The notes under the pieces are model-generated. The model was not told the origin of the DNA. It ran no database searches and saw nothing but the letters and a program-made list of their open reading frames with translations. Shown in pieces: positions 52,872-61,871 of a DNA stretch of 64,000 nucleotides (positions are counted from its first letter, which is position 1; every line of letters starts with the position of its first letter). Where the stretch lies: the NCBI GenBank assembly GCA_028280635.1, contig JANQLM010000045.1, positions 1 to 64,000 on the forward strand. The letters run 5' to 3'. The stretch is from Halieaceae bacterium. GTDB taxonomy: Bacteria > Pseudomonadota > Gammaproteobacteria > Pseudomonadales > Halieaceae. The translations under genes and the position numbers were made by a program.

Positions 52872-54042
52872 AACCGCGCCGCAATTGAGCTCCATCGAAA
52901 TGCTCGATCAGTTGGTGTCATTTCCAACTGTATCCCGGGATTCCAACCTGCCGCTGATAGACTGGGTGGAGGAGTATCTGGAAGCCTACGGCGCCCGCTG
53001 CCGCCGAACCACAAATGAGGCGGGCGACAAGGCCAACCTGTTTGCTGCCATTGGCCCCGATACACCCGGAGGTGTGGTGCTCTCCGGCCATACTGACGTG
53101 GTACCGGTCGATGACCAGGATTGGCATACTGACCCCTTCAAACTGACCGAGCGCGACGGCCTGCTCTACGGCCGCGGCACCTCGGATATGAAGGGCTTCT
53201 CCGCGGTATTCCTGTCGGGCCTGGCCCATTTGGAGATCTCTTCCATGTCACGCCCGCTCTACCTGGCCCTGTCCTATGACGAGGAGATCGGCTGCCTGGG
53301 CATTGATCGCATGGTGGACGATGCCCTCGCGGCCGGCGCCAGGCCGGAATTCGGCATTATCGGGGAGCCCACCTCCATGCGTGTGGTCCGAGCTCACAAG
53401 TCAATCAACGTGTTCAAAACTGTCGTCACCGGACAGGCCGCCCACTCCAGCCAACCGCATCGCGGCGCCGGGGCCATCCTTGCCGCCGCGCGCATTATCG
53501 AGCACCTGGATTCCCTGGGCCGGCAGCGACGGGCCGAGGCCGGGGATTCCGGCTGCGAGCCACCCTGGACCACGGTCCAGGTTGGACAAATCCAGGGCGG
53601 CACGGCGGTCAACATCCTGCCCAGTCACTGCGAGTTCCTGTGGGAGTACCGCGGCCTGCCTGGCGAGAACCCGGATCTGATACTCAACGCCCTGCAGGCC
53701 TTTATAGAGTCTGAAGTGCTGCCGGATATGCGTGAATTTGCGCCTCACGCCGCGGTCGAAACCACACCTATCGCGCGCGTTCCGCCTTTGGTTGCAGACC
53801 TCGAAGCGCGCGCCGAATCCTGGGTGCACACGCTGGATGGCGTGCGTGCAGGCGGCTCGGGCGAGGTGTCTTTTGCCACCGAGGCTGGCAGCTTTCAGCG
53901 CGCCGGCATCAGCAGCGTGGTCTGTGGCCCGGGCTCCATCGACCAGGCACATCAGCCCAATGAATTCATTGACCCCGCTGAACTGCAACGCTGTGAAGCC
54001 ATGGTCGACAACGTCTTTGCCCATCTCTGCCAGGCATCCTGA
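52837..54042 (+). CDS. ArgE-like M20 deacetylase/peptidase
   Basis: A 401-residue M20 metallohydrolase close to acetylornithine deacetylase. Metal and catalytic motifs are GHTDVVP, GRGTSDMKG, YDEEIGC and IGEPT, and the last metal His lies in AHQPNE. The inserted dimerisation domain (AHSSQPHRGAGAI) is present. The start at ATG 52837 has AGGGTG six nt upstream; 52831 is possible. It overlaps the symporter by 35 nt. It may deacylate an imported N-acetyl amino acid rather than serve arginine synthesis. Confidence 0.9.
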   Translation: MSKPMSAPQQIRTAPQLSSIEMLDQLVSFPTVSRDSNLPLIDWVEEYLEAYGARCRRTTNEAGDKANLFAAIGPDTPGGVVLSGHTDVVPVDDQDWHTDPFKLTERDGLLYGRGTSDMKGFSAVFLSGLAHLEISSMSRPLYLALSYDEEIGCLGIDRMVDDALAAGARPEFGIIGEPTSMRVVRAHKSINVFKTVVTGQAAHSSQPHRGAGAILAAARIIEHLDSLGRQRRAEAGDSGCEPPWTTVQVGQIQGGTAVNILPSHCEFLWEYRGLPGENPDLILNALQAFIESEVLPDMREFAPHAAVETTPIARVPPLVADLEARAESWVHTLDGVRAGGSGEVSFATEAGSFQRAGISSVVCGPGSIDQAHQPNEFIDPAELQRCEAMVDNVFAHLCQAS

Positions 54043-54211
54043 TTCGGCGTAGGCGCGGGCGTATTCCGCGCTGCGCCTGCACCCCCGCCAGGGTAAGTAT
54101 GAGACCGTTGGGGGCAAATACGTTCTCTGATGGGCAACTCCCTTGAGCTCACCACCCGCAGACGGTAATTTGGCGCGTTTGGCACCACCCACCTGGCACG
54201 GAGACACCACC

Positions 54212-57200
54212 ATGCTTCGATCAACTGGCTGGCTGCTGACAGCGGCCCTTGCCCTCCTGTTACCCGCGATACCTTCTCATACCGCAGAGAGGGTCGACCC
54301 TTCCCTGCTCGACGGTTTGGAGTTCCGCCTGCTGGGTCCCTGGCGTGGCGGACGAGTGACGACGGTCACGGGTGTGGCAAGCGACTCGCAGCTGTACTAC
54401 ATGGGAGTGGCCGGTGGTGGTGTATGGAAAACCCATAACGCCGGTGTGACCTGGGAGAACATCTCAGACGGCCAGATCCCAGTCGGTACCATCGGGGCAA
54501 TAGCAGTAGCGCCTTCCGATACCAACGTGATCTACGTGGGAACCGGTGAAGCCCCCATTCGAGGTGTCACCACCAGCCAGGGTGAGGGCCTGTGGAAATC
54601 CACAGATGCCGGTCGCAGCTTTGCTTTCATGGGTCTGCCGTCCGCGGGACAGATTGCCAAGATTCTCGTTCACCCCAAGGATCCTGACACCGCCTGGGTG
54701 GCCGTCCAGGGCCAGATCTGGGCGCCCAATTCCGAGCGCGGTGTCTATCGGACACAGGACGGTGGCGCGAGCTGGGAGCAGGTGCTGAAGGTCAACGCGG
54801 ATACCGGCGCCACCGACCTGACCATGGACCCCACCAATCCACGCATACTCTATGCCGCGATGTGGCACCACGGTCGCAAGCCCTGGTTCATCAAGTCTGG
54901 TGGCGAGGGTGGTGGCATCTACAAGTCCACCGATGCAGGCAATACCTGGGAGAAGCTGGAGGGGGGACTGCCGAAGCTGGTTGGCAAAATCGGTGTCGAC
55001 GTCTCCGATTCCCAGCCATCGCGCATCTACGCCATTATCGAGGCCGAACCCGGCCAGGGCGGGCTGTGGCGCAGTGACGACTATGGTGAAAGCTGGGAAT
55101 TGCTCAACGGCCACCGGGTTCTACACACGCGCGCCTGGTATTACATCCACCTGACGGCGGACCCGAACGATCCCGACACCGTCTGGGTGTTGAACGTTCC
55201 GCTGATGAAGTCCATTGACGGCGGAAAGACCTTTACGAAAATCAAAACGCCCCATGGGGACCACCACGACCACTGGATCAACCCGCGAGACAGCCGCATC
55301 ATGATCAACGGCAACGACGGTGGCGCCACAGTGACCTTCGACGGCGGGGAAACCTGGTCGAGTATAGAGAACCAGCCCACGGCGCAGTTCTACCGGCTCA
55401 TTACCGACCAGCAGTCTCCCTGGCGGCTGTATGCCGGCCAGCAGGACAACAGCACGGTATCCATTGCCGCCTGGGCCTGGGACGGTAGCGTTGGCCGCGA
55501 TGACTATCATGCCATCGGTGGCGGTGAGAGTGCCCACGTGGCCTTCGATCCCGACAATCCCGAGCTGATCTACGCCACCACGATCAATGGCACGCTCACC
55601 GAGTACAACGAAGCAACCGAAAAAGAGCGCTATATCGTGCCCTATCCTGAGCGGGTCTACGGCGAGGATGCGGCAAATCTAAAGTACCGCAGCAACTGGA
55701 ATGCCCCGGTGATTACCTCACCTCACGATCACAGCGTGATCTACTACGGCACACAGTACCTGATGAAGAGTACGGACCGAGGCATGAACTGGGAGGAAGT
55801 CAGCCCTGACCTCACGCGTAACAACCCGGCGCACCTGGGGCGGAACGGTGGACCACTGACACCGGAAAACGTCGGTGCGGAGTTCTACCACACCGTTTTC
55901 TATATTGCGGAATCAGAGCAATCCGAGGGCACGATCTGGGTCGGCGCTGACGACGGTCTGCTGCACATTACACGTAACGGTGGCGGCGACTGGCAAGACA
56001 TTTCACCACCACACCGTAGCGAGGCGATGATCAACGCTATCGAACTGTCACCCCACGCGGACGGCACGGCCTACGTCGCGGTCACCGGTTACAAGCAGAA
56101 CGACTTCGCCCCCTACATTTACCGCACAGGGAATCATGGCAAACGCTGGAAGCGGATCGACAAGGGTCTGCCCGCTGGCGCCTTTGTCAGGGTGGTTCGT
56201 GAGGATCCGGCTGTCTCCGGTCTGCTCTATGCAGGCACCGAGAAAGGCCTCTTCGTTTCCTGGAACGACGGGGCGGACTGGCAGCCTCTCAAGCTGAACC
56301 TGCCTGCGGCGCCCATCACCGACCTGCGAGTGCGCGAGGATGCGCTGGCCATTGCTACCCAGGGCCGGGCTTTCTGGGTGCTGGATGATCTTTTTGTCGT
56401 GCGGCAGGCGGTTGACGCAGACGCAGCGGCGCCCTTGCAACTCTACTCGCCACCGGCCCAGGCCATGGGTCGCCCCAAGAGCGAGGACAAGAACTTCGAG
56501 GCTGCCAATCCCTCGCCGCACCTGCCCATCTACTACTACCTCAAGGAGGCCCTCCCAGAAGAGCAGGTGCTGACCATAGACATTCTCAATGACAAAGGAG
56601 AGGTGCTGCGCTCCTACAGCAGCGCGGAAACCGACCGTATACGCTGCCGTATCGCCGGCATGGACCCGCGCAGACCCTTCGAGCCAAAGTATCCCACCAC
56701 CGAGGCCGGCCTGCAGCTTTGGCACTGGGACCTTTATTCTGAAAATGTGCGCTGCGTTGACGGTCACACCTTGTTCGAAGGGTATCGGGGACCGGCCGTC
56801 GCGCCCGGCAACTATACCGTGCGTGTCACTACGAGAGGCGCATCGGCAAGCACCGACGTGGAGGTTCTAGGCGACCCGCGGATACCCGCCAGCGATGAGC
56901 AGATGCGCGAATGGATCGCGGTGCAGAACCGCATCGCGGGCCTGCTCAATCAGGTTCTCGTGGCACTCGAGGGCGCTCGAAAAGCGCGCCACCAGGTTGA
57001 AGCTCTGGCGGCCGACCATGCCGATGGGGAACTCCGCGAGCTGGCCTCAGAGGCTACCGAAGCCATCGATGCCTGGGAAAAAACCATCACTGAGCTTCGC
57101 CACGAGACCTTCGAAGACGAGGACGCCTGGGTAATGAAGCTCGACGGCCAATTGCGCCATCTACTGGACGTGGTCCAGGACGGCGGTGCACCGATCACCG

Positions 57201-57343
57201 ACGGAGTCAGGCAACGCTATGCAGACCTGGAGGCGGCCTGGGCGCAGAGCAGAAGTGCGCTTGACGCAATCAGCGCTGACCAGCTTGAAGCTATCAACCG
57301 CTGGACAGAGAACCGCGCTGTACAGCACGTAATCTCTCCCTGA
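54212..57343 (+). CDS. Large exported beta-propeller (VPS10/BNR-type) protein
   Basis: A 1043-residue protein with signal peptide (LLTAALALLLPAIPSHTAE). The body has many BNR/Asp-box and sortilin-like propeller repeats, such as GGGVWKTHNAGVTWENI, GLWKSTDAGRSFAF, GVYRTQDGGASWEQV and GIYKSTDAGNTWEKL. A C-terminal part of about 300 residues has an Ig-like stretch and a helical end. Related proteins are annotated as glycosyl hydrolase or VPS10-domain exoproteins of unknown activity. GGAG lies eight nt before the ATG. It lies 169 nt after the deacetylase and has no known substrate. Confidence 0.85.
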   Translation: MLRSTGWLLTAALALLLPAIPSHTAERVDPSLLDGLEFRLLGPWRGGRVTTVTGVASDSQLYYMGVAGGGVWKTHNAGVTWENISDGQIPVGTIGAIAVAPSDTNVIYVGTGEAPIRGVTTSQGEGLWKSTDAGRSFAFMGLPSAGQIAKILVHPKDPDTAWVAVQGQIWAPNSERGVYRTQDGGASWEQVLKVNADTGATDLTMDPTNPRILYAAMWHHGRKPWFIKSGGEGGGIYKSTDAGNTWEKLEGGLPKLVGKIGVDVSDSQPSRIYAIIEAEPGQGGLWRSDDYGESWELLNGHRVLHTRAWYYIHLTADPNDPDTVWVLNVPLMKSIDGGKTFTKIKTPHGDHHDHWINPRDSRIMINGNDGGATVTFDGGETWSSIENQPTAQFYRLITDQQSPWRLYAGQQDNSTVSIAAWAWDGSVGRDDYHAIGGGESAHVAFDPDNPELIYATTINGTLTEYNEATEKERYIVPYPERVYGEDAANLKYRSNWNAPVITSPHDHSVIYYGTQYLMKSTDRGMNWEEVSPDLTRNNPAHLGRNGGPLTPENVGAEFYHTVFYIAESEQSEGTIWVGADDGLLHITRNGGGDWQDISPPHRSEAMINAIELSPHADGTAYVAVTGYKQNDFAPYIYRTGNHGKRWKRIDKGLPAGAFVRVVREDPAVSGLLYAGTEKGLFVSWNDGADWQPLKLNLPAAPITDLRVREDALAIATQGRAFWVLDDLFVVRQAVDADAAAPLQLYSPPAQAMGRPKSEDKNFEAANPSPHLPIYYYLKEALPEEQVLTIDILNDKGEVLRSYSSAETDRIRCRIAGMDPRRPFEPKYPTTEAGLQLWHWDLYSENVRCVDGHTLFEGYRGPAVAPGNYTVRVTTRGASASTDVEVLGDPRIPASDEQMREWIAVQNRIAGLLNQVLVALEGARKARHQVEALAADHADGELRELASEATEAIDAWEKTITELRHETFEDEDAWVMKLDGQLRHLLDVVQDGGAPITDGVRQRYADLEAAWAQSRSALDAISADQLEAINRWTENRAVQHVISP

Positions 57344-57400
57344 ATGGCTAGTTTTGTACCATCGCCCAGTATGGCTAAGCAGTGTATCTGAGCTATGAGA

Positions 57401-57632
57401 CCGGCAATCCAGTCCTGACAAAAAGAAAGGGGATGTCGCGTGAGCGGCACCCCCTCTGTTTTTGGTCGGGACGGCAGGGTGAAGGCTGGTCCGCGTAGCG
57501 GGCGCCGAGCACTGCTCGGCGAGGCCTGAACGACCGCAAGCTGCGCTTGCGGGCCGGCAATCCAGTCCTGATCAAACGAAAAGGGGGGAGCTTCGAAGAA
57601 GCTCCCCCCTGTAGTTTGGTCGGGACGGCAGG
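57401..57632. repeat. Tandem partial duplication of the tRNA-Pro 3' end and terminator region
   Basis: The block 57401-57478 is repeated at 57554-57632. Both start CCGGCAATCCAGTCCTGA and end TTGGTCGGGACGGCAGG, which is the tRNA 3' end, with diverged GC hairpins inside. Between them lie two further inverted repeats: CGCCGAGCA-C-TGCTCGGCG and CCGCAAGC-TGC-GCTTGCGG. Only the right copy continues into a full tRNA. Confidence 0.8.
57573..57609 (-). terminator. Terminator of tRNA-Pro
   Basis: A 12-bp GC-rich stem (GGGGGGAGCTTC and GAAGCTCCCCCC, three-base loop, 57583-57609) is followed on the minus strand by TTTTCGTTT. It lies eight nt past the tRNA CCA end. Confidence 0.8.
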
Positions 57633-57693
57633 ATTTGAACCTGCGACCACCACACCCCCAGTGTGGTGCGCTACCAGACTGCGCTACGCCCCG
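57617..57693 (-). tRNA. tRNA-Pro (GGG anticodon)
   Basis: A 77-nt tRNA on the minus strand. The acceptor arm is CGGGGCG with CGTCCCG (one G-U pair), discriminator A and encoded CCA. The D arm is AGCGCAGTCTGGTAGCGC, and the T arm contains GCAGG-TTCAAAT-CCTGC. The anticodon stem CCACA/TGTGG encloses CTGGGGG, giving anticodon GGG. In many gammaproteobacteria a tRNA-Pro follows merR downstream of ihfA; here the acylase and Dps genes lie between them. Confidence 0.95.
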
Positions 57694-57769
57694 AAAGGCT
57701 GCGAATTATACAGGCTATAGCGGCCTGTTCAACGCTTATCCGCAGTCCTGCCGGGACCATCCTTTCTGC

Positions 57770-58240
57770 TTACTCACCAAGCATGGAGCGCAGCATCCAG
57801 GCGGTCTTTTCGTGCACCTGCATGCGCTGGGTGAGCAGATCGGCACTGGGCTCATCACCGGCGTCGTCGACCAGCGGGAAGATGGAACGCGCAGTACGAG
57901 CCACAGTTTCCTGGCCCTTTACGAGATTGGCGATCATCTGCTCGGCACTGGGCACCTTGGTGTCTTCCTCGATCTCGGTGAGCTCGGCGAAGGCCTTGTA
58001 GGAACCAGGGGCGTGCACACCGAGGGCGCGGATGCGCTCGGCGATCTCGTCCACGGCGGTGGCCAGTTCCGTGTACTGCCCCTCAAACATAAGGTGCAGG
58101 GTGTTGAACATGGGGCCGGTAACGTTCCAGTGATAGTTGTGGGTCTTCAGGTACAGAGTGTAGCTGTCGGCCAGCAGGCGGCTGAGGCCAGCGGCAATTT
58201 CCACACGATCCTTCTCGTCTATACCGATGTCAATGCTCAT
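57770..58240 (-). CDS. dps: Dps-type DNA-binding ferritin-like protein
   Basis: A 156-residue Dps protein. The ferroxidase region shows [29 protein letters not shown] and [12 protein letters not shown], with the usual inter-subunit His/Asp/Glu ligands. It forms a dodecamer that oxidises and stores iron and guards DNA against peroxide. The N-terminus is short and not strongly basic, so DNA binding may be weak. A promoter with TTGTAG and TATACT is seen upstream. It lies between tRNA-Pro and the acylase gene. Confidence 0.95.
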   Translation of the reverse strand: MSIDIGIDEKDRVEIAAGLSRLLADSYTLYLKTHNYHWNVTGPMFNTLHLMFEGQYTELATAVDEIAERIRALGVHAPGSYKAFAELTEIEEDTKVPSAEQMIANLVKGQETVARTARSIFPLVDDAGDEPSADLLTQRMQVHEKTAWMLRSMLGE

Positions 58241-58273
58241 GTCATTGTCTCCGTGGTGAATGACTATGAACCC

Positions 58274-58301
58274 AGTATAGGCGGGATACCTCTATCTACA
58301 A
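58274..58301 (-). promoter_or_regulatory. Promoter of dps
   Basis: On the minus strand, -35 TTGTAG (58296-58301) and -10 TATACT (58274-58279) are separated by 16 nt, about 34 nt before the dps ATG. The intervening part holds GATAGAGGTATC, a small inverted repeat that could bind a peroxide regulator; no full OxyR site is seen. Confidence 0.55.
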
Positions 58302-58488
58302 AGCTAATTGTTTAGCGTAATACCATCGATTTCTACGATGAGCATGGCCGCCAAAAAAATATTTAAAAACAGCGGGTTACGAACAATTCTTAAAGCGCTC
58401 CCAGCCAGGGCCGACCATCGATCCACGCCGGCCGAAACCCACGTCGGGAACGCCCAAATGCCCACCGCTCGCGCGTAAAACTCGCGCG

Positions 58489-58523
58489 TAAAAAAGGCGC
58501 CTCCCAAAAACCGGAGACGCCTT
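58489..58523 (-). terminator. Terminator of the acylase gene
   Basis: A minus-strand hairpin with an imperfect stem (AAGGCGTCTCC against GGAGGCGCCTT) is followed by a T run, 24 nt past the stop at 58547. Together with the dps promoter it explains the 306-nt gap 58241-58546, in which I see no gene. Confidence 0.75.
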
Positions 58524-58546
58524 GGAGACTACGCTGCGATTGACCC

Positions 58547-60967
58547 CTACTCCTCGATGCTGACCCGGTCGATCTCCTGGGCGTCGCGGTCCGCCTCGCA
58601 GAACGGCATGTCGATCCAGCCGGAATCCGCATACAGGCGGGTGGCATCCGCATAGTGGTCAGACGCAGGATCAGTGGACTGGGAATACGTGAGTATGGCG
58701 TTGGCGTCGGGGCATTCGCTTTCATCCCAACTCACGGCCTGGATATAGCTATTACCGTGGCGGATGCTGGAATAGCCTTCCCCATCTATGAGACTACTGG
58801 TGATCACGCTGTGCAGCATGCTGCCGCTGCCGCCGTGGATGGGAGTGCGTTCGTCGTCCTTCTCATCGAATTGCACCTCACCCCAGGGCAGGTCCAGGGG
58901 AATGCTGTTGTCCAACAACGCCTGCACTCCATCCGCCAAAGCCTGGCGCACGGCCTCCATCACATCGGCATTGCCCGTGTTGAGGGTGTTGGGCGTATTC
59001 ACCGGGTCGGCCGGGTCAAAGGCGACCGCAAACAGCTCGTCCACATCGTTCGCGATGCGCCAGAACTCATAGAATATGTGGCCGCCGGTGGAGTCGATGG
59101 TATGGCGGGTATCCCAGGCGCTGAGAATGCCGCAGGCCTCGGCCACCGCTGCCGGGTCGCTGGAGTAGGCGGACCAGTCCGCCACCGCCTCGCAGTCGGC
59201 AACAAGATCTGTGAGGATCAGCTCGGCAGGGTAGTTTCTGGCGCTGTTGAGGCTCTGCCGCACCGTCTCGTTGGAGTAGAGCGGCTCGCCCAGGTCATCG
59301 CTGCCCGCCAGGCGCTCTTCTGCCTGCACAAAGGTCAACCGGGTGCGCTTGCTCTGCTCGATGCGCTCGAGGCCTATCACCTGCGGGAAGCCCTCCAATA
59401 ACTGGCGCGGGTTGGACAGCCAGTAACTGTCGTTGGCATTGGCGCCGTATTCCCGCGTATCCAGGCTGGGCAGGCTGTCGTAGCCGAATACCCCGGGAGG
59501 CGCCCCCTCGTCCTGGCCCCACTCACAGTCACTGTCCGAACCGTCCATGGTGATAAAGCCACCATCGGTCAGCAGGTTCTGCAAAAGACCGCGCACGCAG
59601 TTGTTCTGCTTGTCACTGGAGACATGGGGGATGGTGGAGATATCACCATAGAATGCATCGCCAAAGCGATCTGCGGCAATAGTATTCACCCAGGGTATGC
59701 CGATCACCCTGAGTTCGGCCTTTAATTCGCCGAGATTCTCGGCCTGCCCCATGCGCAGCCACTGCTCGATGCCGCGCAGGTTGTCGAGATTGGCATCCCG
59801 GTAGGCGACGATACTGCCGACCGCATTGGGCCAACCACCCAGCAGCGCGTTAATCGCACCCAGATCGACCACCGTGCCATTGTGGGTGTTCCAGAAGGTG
59901 TGCTCAACCGTCGAGACGCTGCCATCATTGTTACGCACTTCGGCGCTGACGGTGATGGGCTCCAGATCGCGGAACTCGCCATCGTATTCATACTGCAGCG
60001 GGTCTTCAGGGTTCAGGGTCAGCTCATAAAACGTAAAGCGATCACCGGTAGACACCGTATGGCTCCAGGCCAGGTCCTTGTTGAAACCCAGCACTACCAG
60101 CGGCAGGCCATGGAGAGCGGCACCCATGACGTCGTACTCACCGGGAATAGTGAGATGTGACATATAGAAGCGATCCGGCCCCTGCCAGGGGAAATGCGGA
60201 TTGCCAAACAGCAGCCCGGTATTGCCGCCCTGCACCGCCTCGGCCCCCACCGCATAGGCGTTGCTGCCGAGCATGTCGGTTGACGGCAGACCCAGGGCTT
60301 CGCGTGTCTCCACCGGGTCCAGGGCGGCGACCTGGCGCAGCGGCTCTTTTGACGGCAGCACCCGGGCGGCGGCGACGGTATCCGGCGCTTCCGCGGCAAC
60401 GATCAGGTCCGCCAGCGGGTCGGCACTGCCGCGCAGGATGCGCTTGTGCAGCAGACGGCCCAGGTCGTAAAGATCAACCTCGCGCACCCAGTCGGCATCG
60501 CGGCAGCCCTCTTCACCCTCGGCGAGGTTATCTACTCCGGTATCACGCAGGTAACGGTTGATCCCTGCCACATAACCCTCCGCCAGTTCCCGCAGGTAGT
60601 CCGGCAGGGCATCTATGAAGATGCGCTCGATACGCTCGTCGTCGTTGTAGAGCTTCATCACTAGGTCGAGACTGAGGTCGCCATCTTCCAGATAGCGGGC
60701 CGACTCCCCGGCCGAGCGCACGAACTCGGCCATCACCACACAGTAGTTTTGCGTCGAGTAGGCCCAGCCATAGCCATAACCCAGCCCACCCCAGTCCTCG
60801 GCGGTGACGTGGGGGATGCCGAACTCGGTCCAGACAATGTCGGCGGCGAAAGTGGGGCCTGCGGGTGGCGGGTCGGGCGGCTCAGGGTTGGGATTAAAAG
60901 TGTTGTCAGAATCGCTGCAGGCGAACAAAAACAGCGGCAGGCAAAGCGTCGCGAATACTCTACGCAT
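58547..60967 (-). CDS. Penicillin-acylase-family lipoprotein (Ntn hydrolase)
   Basis: An 806-residue lipoprotein starting at ATG 60967 (AGGAG eight nt upstream), signal ending LFLFACS. It belongs to the penicillin amidase/acyl-homoserine-lactone acylase family. The precursor would self-cleave in MLGSNAYAVGAEAV, before Ser235, giving an N-terminal serine nucleophile on the beta chain. FGNPHFPWQGPDRFY and FNKDLAWSHTVSTGDRF follow. It may remove acyl side chains from lactones, peptides or antibiotics in the periplasm; the substrate cannot be told. Confidence 0.9.
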   Translation of the reverse strand: MRRVFATLCLPLFLFACSDSDNTFNPNPEPPDPPPAGPTFAADIVWTEFGIPHVTAEDWGGLGYGYGWAYSTQNYCVVMAEFVRSAGESARYLEDGDLSLDLVMKLYNDDERIERIFIDALPDYLRELAEGYVAGINRYLRDTGVDNLAEGEEGCRDADWVREVDLYDLGRLLHKRILRGSADPLADLIVAAEAPDTVAAARVLPSKEPLRQVAALDPVETREALGLPSTDMLGSNAYAVGAEAVQGGNTGLLFGNPHFPWQGPDRFYMSHLTIPGEYDVMGAALHGLPLVVLGFNKDLAWSHTVSTGDRFTFYELTLNPEDPLQYEYDGEFRDLEPITVSAEVRNNDGSVSTVEHTFWNTHNGTVVDLGAINALLGGWPNAVGSIVAYRDANLDNLRGIEQWLRMGQAENLGELKAELRVIGIPWVNTIAADRFGDAFYGDISTIPHVSSDKQNNCVRGLLQNLLTDGGFITMDGSDSDCEWGQDEGAPPGVFGYDSLPSLDTREYGANANDSYWLSNPRQLLEGFPQVIGLERIEQSKRTRLTFVQAEERLAGSDDLGEPLYSNETVRQSLNSARNYPAELILTDLVADCEAVADWSAYSSDPAAVAEACGILSAWDTRHTIDSTGGHIFYEFWRIANDVDELFAVAFDPADPVNTPNTLNTGNADVMEAVRQALADGVQALLDNSIPLDLPWGEVQFDEKDDERTPIHGGSGSMLHSVITSSLIDGEGYSSIRHGNSYIQAVSWDESECPDANAILTYSQSTDPASDHYADATRLYADSGWIDMPFCEADRDAQEIDRVSIEE

Positions 60968-61075
60968 CAGAGCACTCCTGTTAATAATTATAGTGTGTGC
61001 CGGCTCGCAGCCTACCACCCGGCAGAAGGCCTTGAGAAGGTCTGCCAGGTTGGCAAAGGTGTACCAGAGAGTGTT

Positions 61076-61438
61076 TTAGCGATCCAGCGAGAGCGTGTCG
61101 AGCAGTTCTTCGAGCTCGGCAATGGTTTGCTTGAGGACTTCGCCCACCCCGTCCAGCTTCTCTTCTTCCGGGCCCTCCTCCATGCGCTGGCGGGCACCGC
61201 CGATGGTGTAACCCTGGTCGTAAAGCAGGCTGCGGATCTGGCGGATGGTTTCAACGTCGCCGCGCTGGTAGTAGCGGCGGTTGCCGCGGCGTTTAACCGG
61301 CTTGAGCTGGGGAAACTCCTGCTCCCAGTAGCGCAGGACGTGGGGTTTTACACTACACAGTTCGCTGACTTCGCCAATGGTGAAGTAGCGTTTGCCCGGG
61401 ATGCTGGGCAGGTTATCTGAGCCGCTATTCGGTTCCAC
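61076..61438 (-). CDS. MerR family regulator (next to ihfA)
   Basis: A 120-residue MerR-type regulator with the N-terminal [39 protein letters not shown] and a helical end. No metal Cys cluster is present, so it is not a CueR/ZntR-type sensor. It is the conserved small MerR gene that follows ihfA in many gammaproteobacteria, with no settled role. Its ATG lies 14 nt inside the ihfA end. Confidence 0.93.
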   Translation of the reverse strand: MEPNSGSDNLPSIPGKRYFTIGEVSELCSVKPHVLRYWEQEFPQLKPVKRRGNRRYYQRGDVETIRQIRSLLYDQGYTIGGARQRMEEGPEEEKLDGVGEVLKQTIAELEELLDTLSLDR

Positions 61439-61811
61439 CGTCGAATGCCCTCATGCCCGCGCCTGAAAGGGAGCTGACCGGGTTGGCAGGTGTGGCGGTG
61501 TGCTCGGCGGCGTCATCGTCGCCATCAAAGGCCTCGACTCTCGCCTTGAGCTTTTGGCCGGGCCTGAAGGTCACCACGCGACGGGCGGAAATAGGAATCT
61601 CCTCGCCGGTCTTGGGATTGCGGCCCGGGCGCTGGCTTTTATCGCGCAGGTCGAAATTACCGAAGCCCGAGAGCTTTACCTGCTCATTGCCTTCCAGGCA
61701 CGAGCGAATCTCCTCGAAAAACAGCTCGACGATTTCCTTGGCTTCTCGCTTGTTGAGACCTAATTCCTCATACAAACGCTCGGCCATTTCGGACTTGGTG
61801 AGCGCTCCCAT
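61425..61811 (-). CDS. ihfA: Integration host factor alpha subunit, with C-terminal extension
   Basis: A 128-residue histone-like DNA-bending protein that pairs with Ihf[44 protein letters not shown] and the arm with [19 protein letters not shown] are typical. Normal IhfA ends near residue 100; here about 28 more residues follow ([20 protein letters not shown], then SGAGMRAF and an acidic end), and they overlap the merR start. It lies 60 nt behind pheT, the usual neighbour. Confidence 0.95.
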   Translation of the reverse strand: MGALTKSEMAERLYEELGLNKREAKEIVELFFEEIRSCLEGNEQVKLSGFGNFDLRDKSQRPGRNPKTGEEIPISARRVVTFRPGQKLKARVEAFDGDDDAAEHTATPANPVSSLSGAGMRAFDGGTE

Positions 61812-61871
61812 GGTCGTTTCCGATCCGGATTCCCTAGCGGTGGCTGTTGCGGTGGAGAGTCTAGTCAGGGG

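Noticed and set aside
57401-57632. Prophage or integrative-element attachment sites at tRNA-Pro
   Set aside because: Only about 150 nt lie between the repeats and no integrase gene is in the window, so only a remnant can be proposed.
57393-57653. 86-codon frame on the minus strand
   Set aside because: It crosses the tRNA-Pro 3' end, the terminator and the repeats, so it is not coding.
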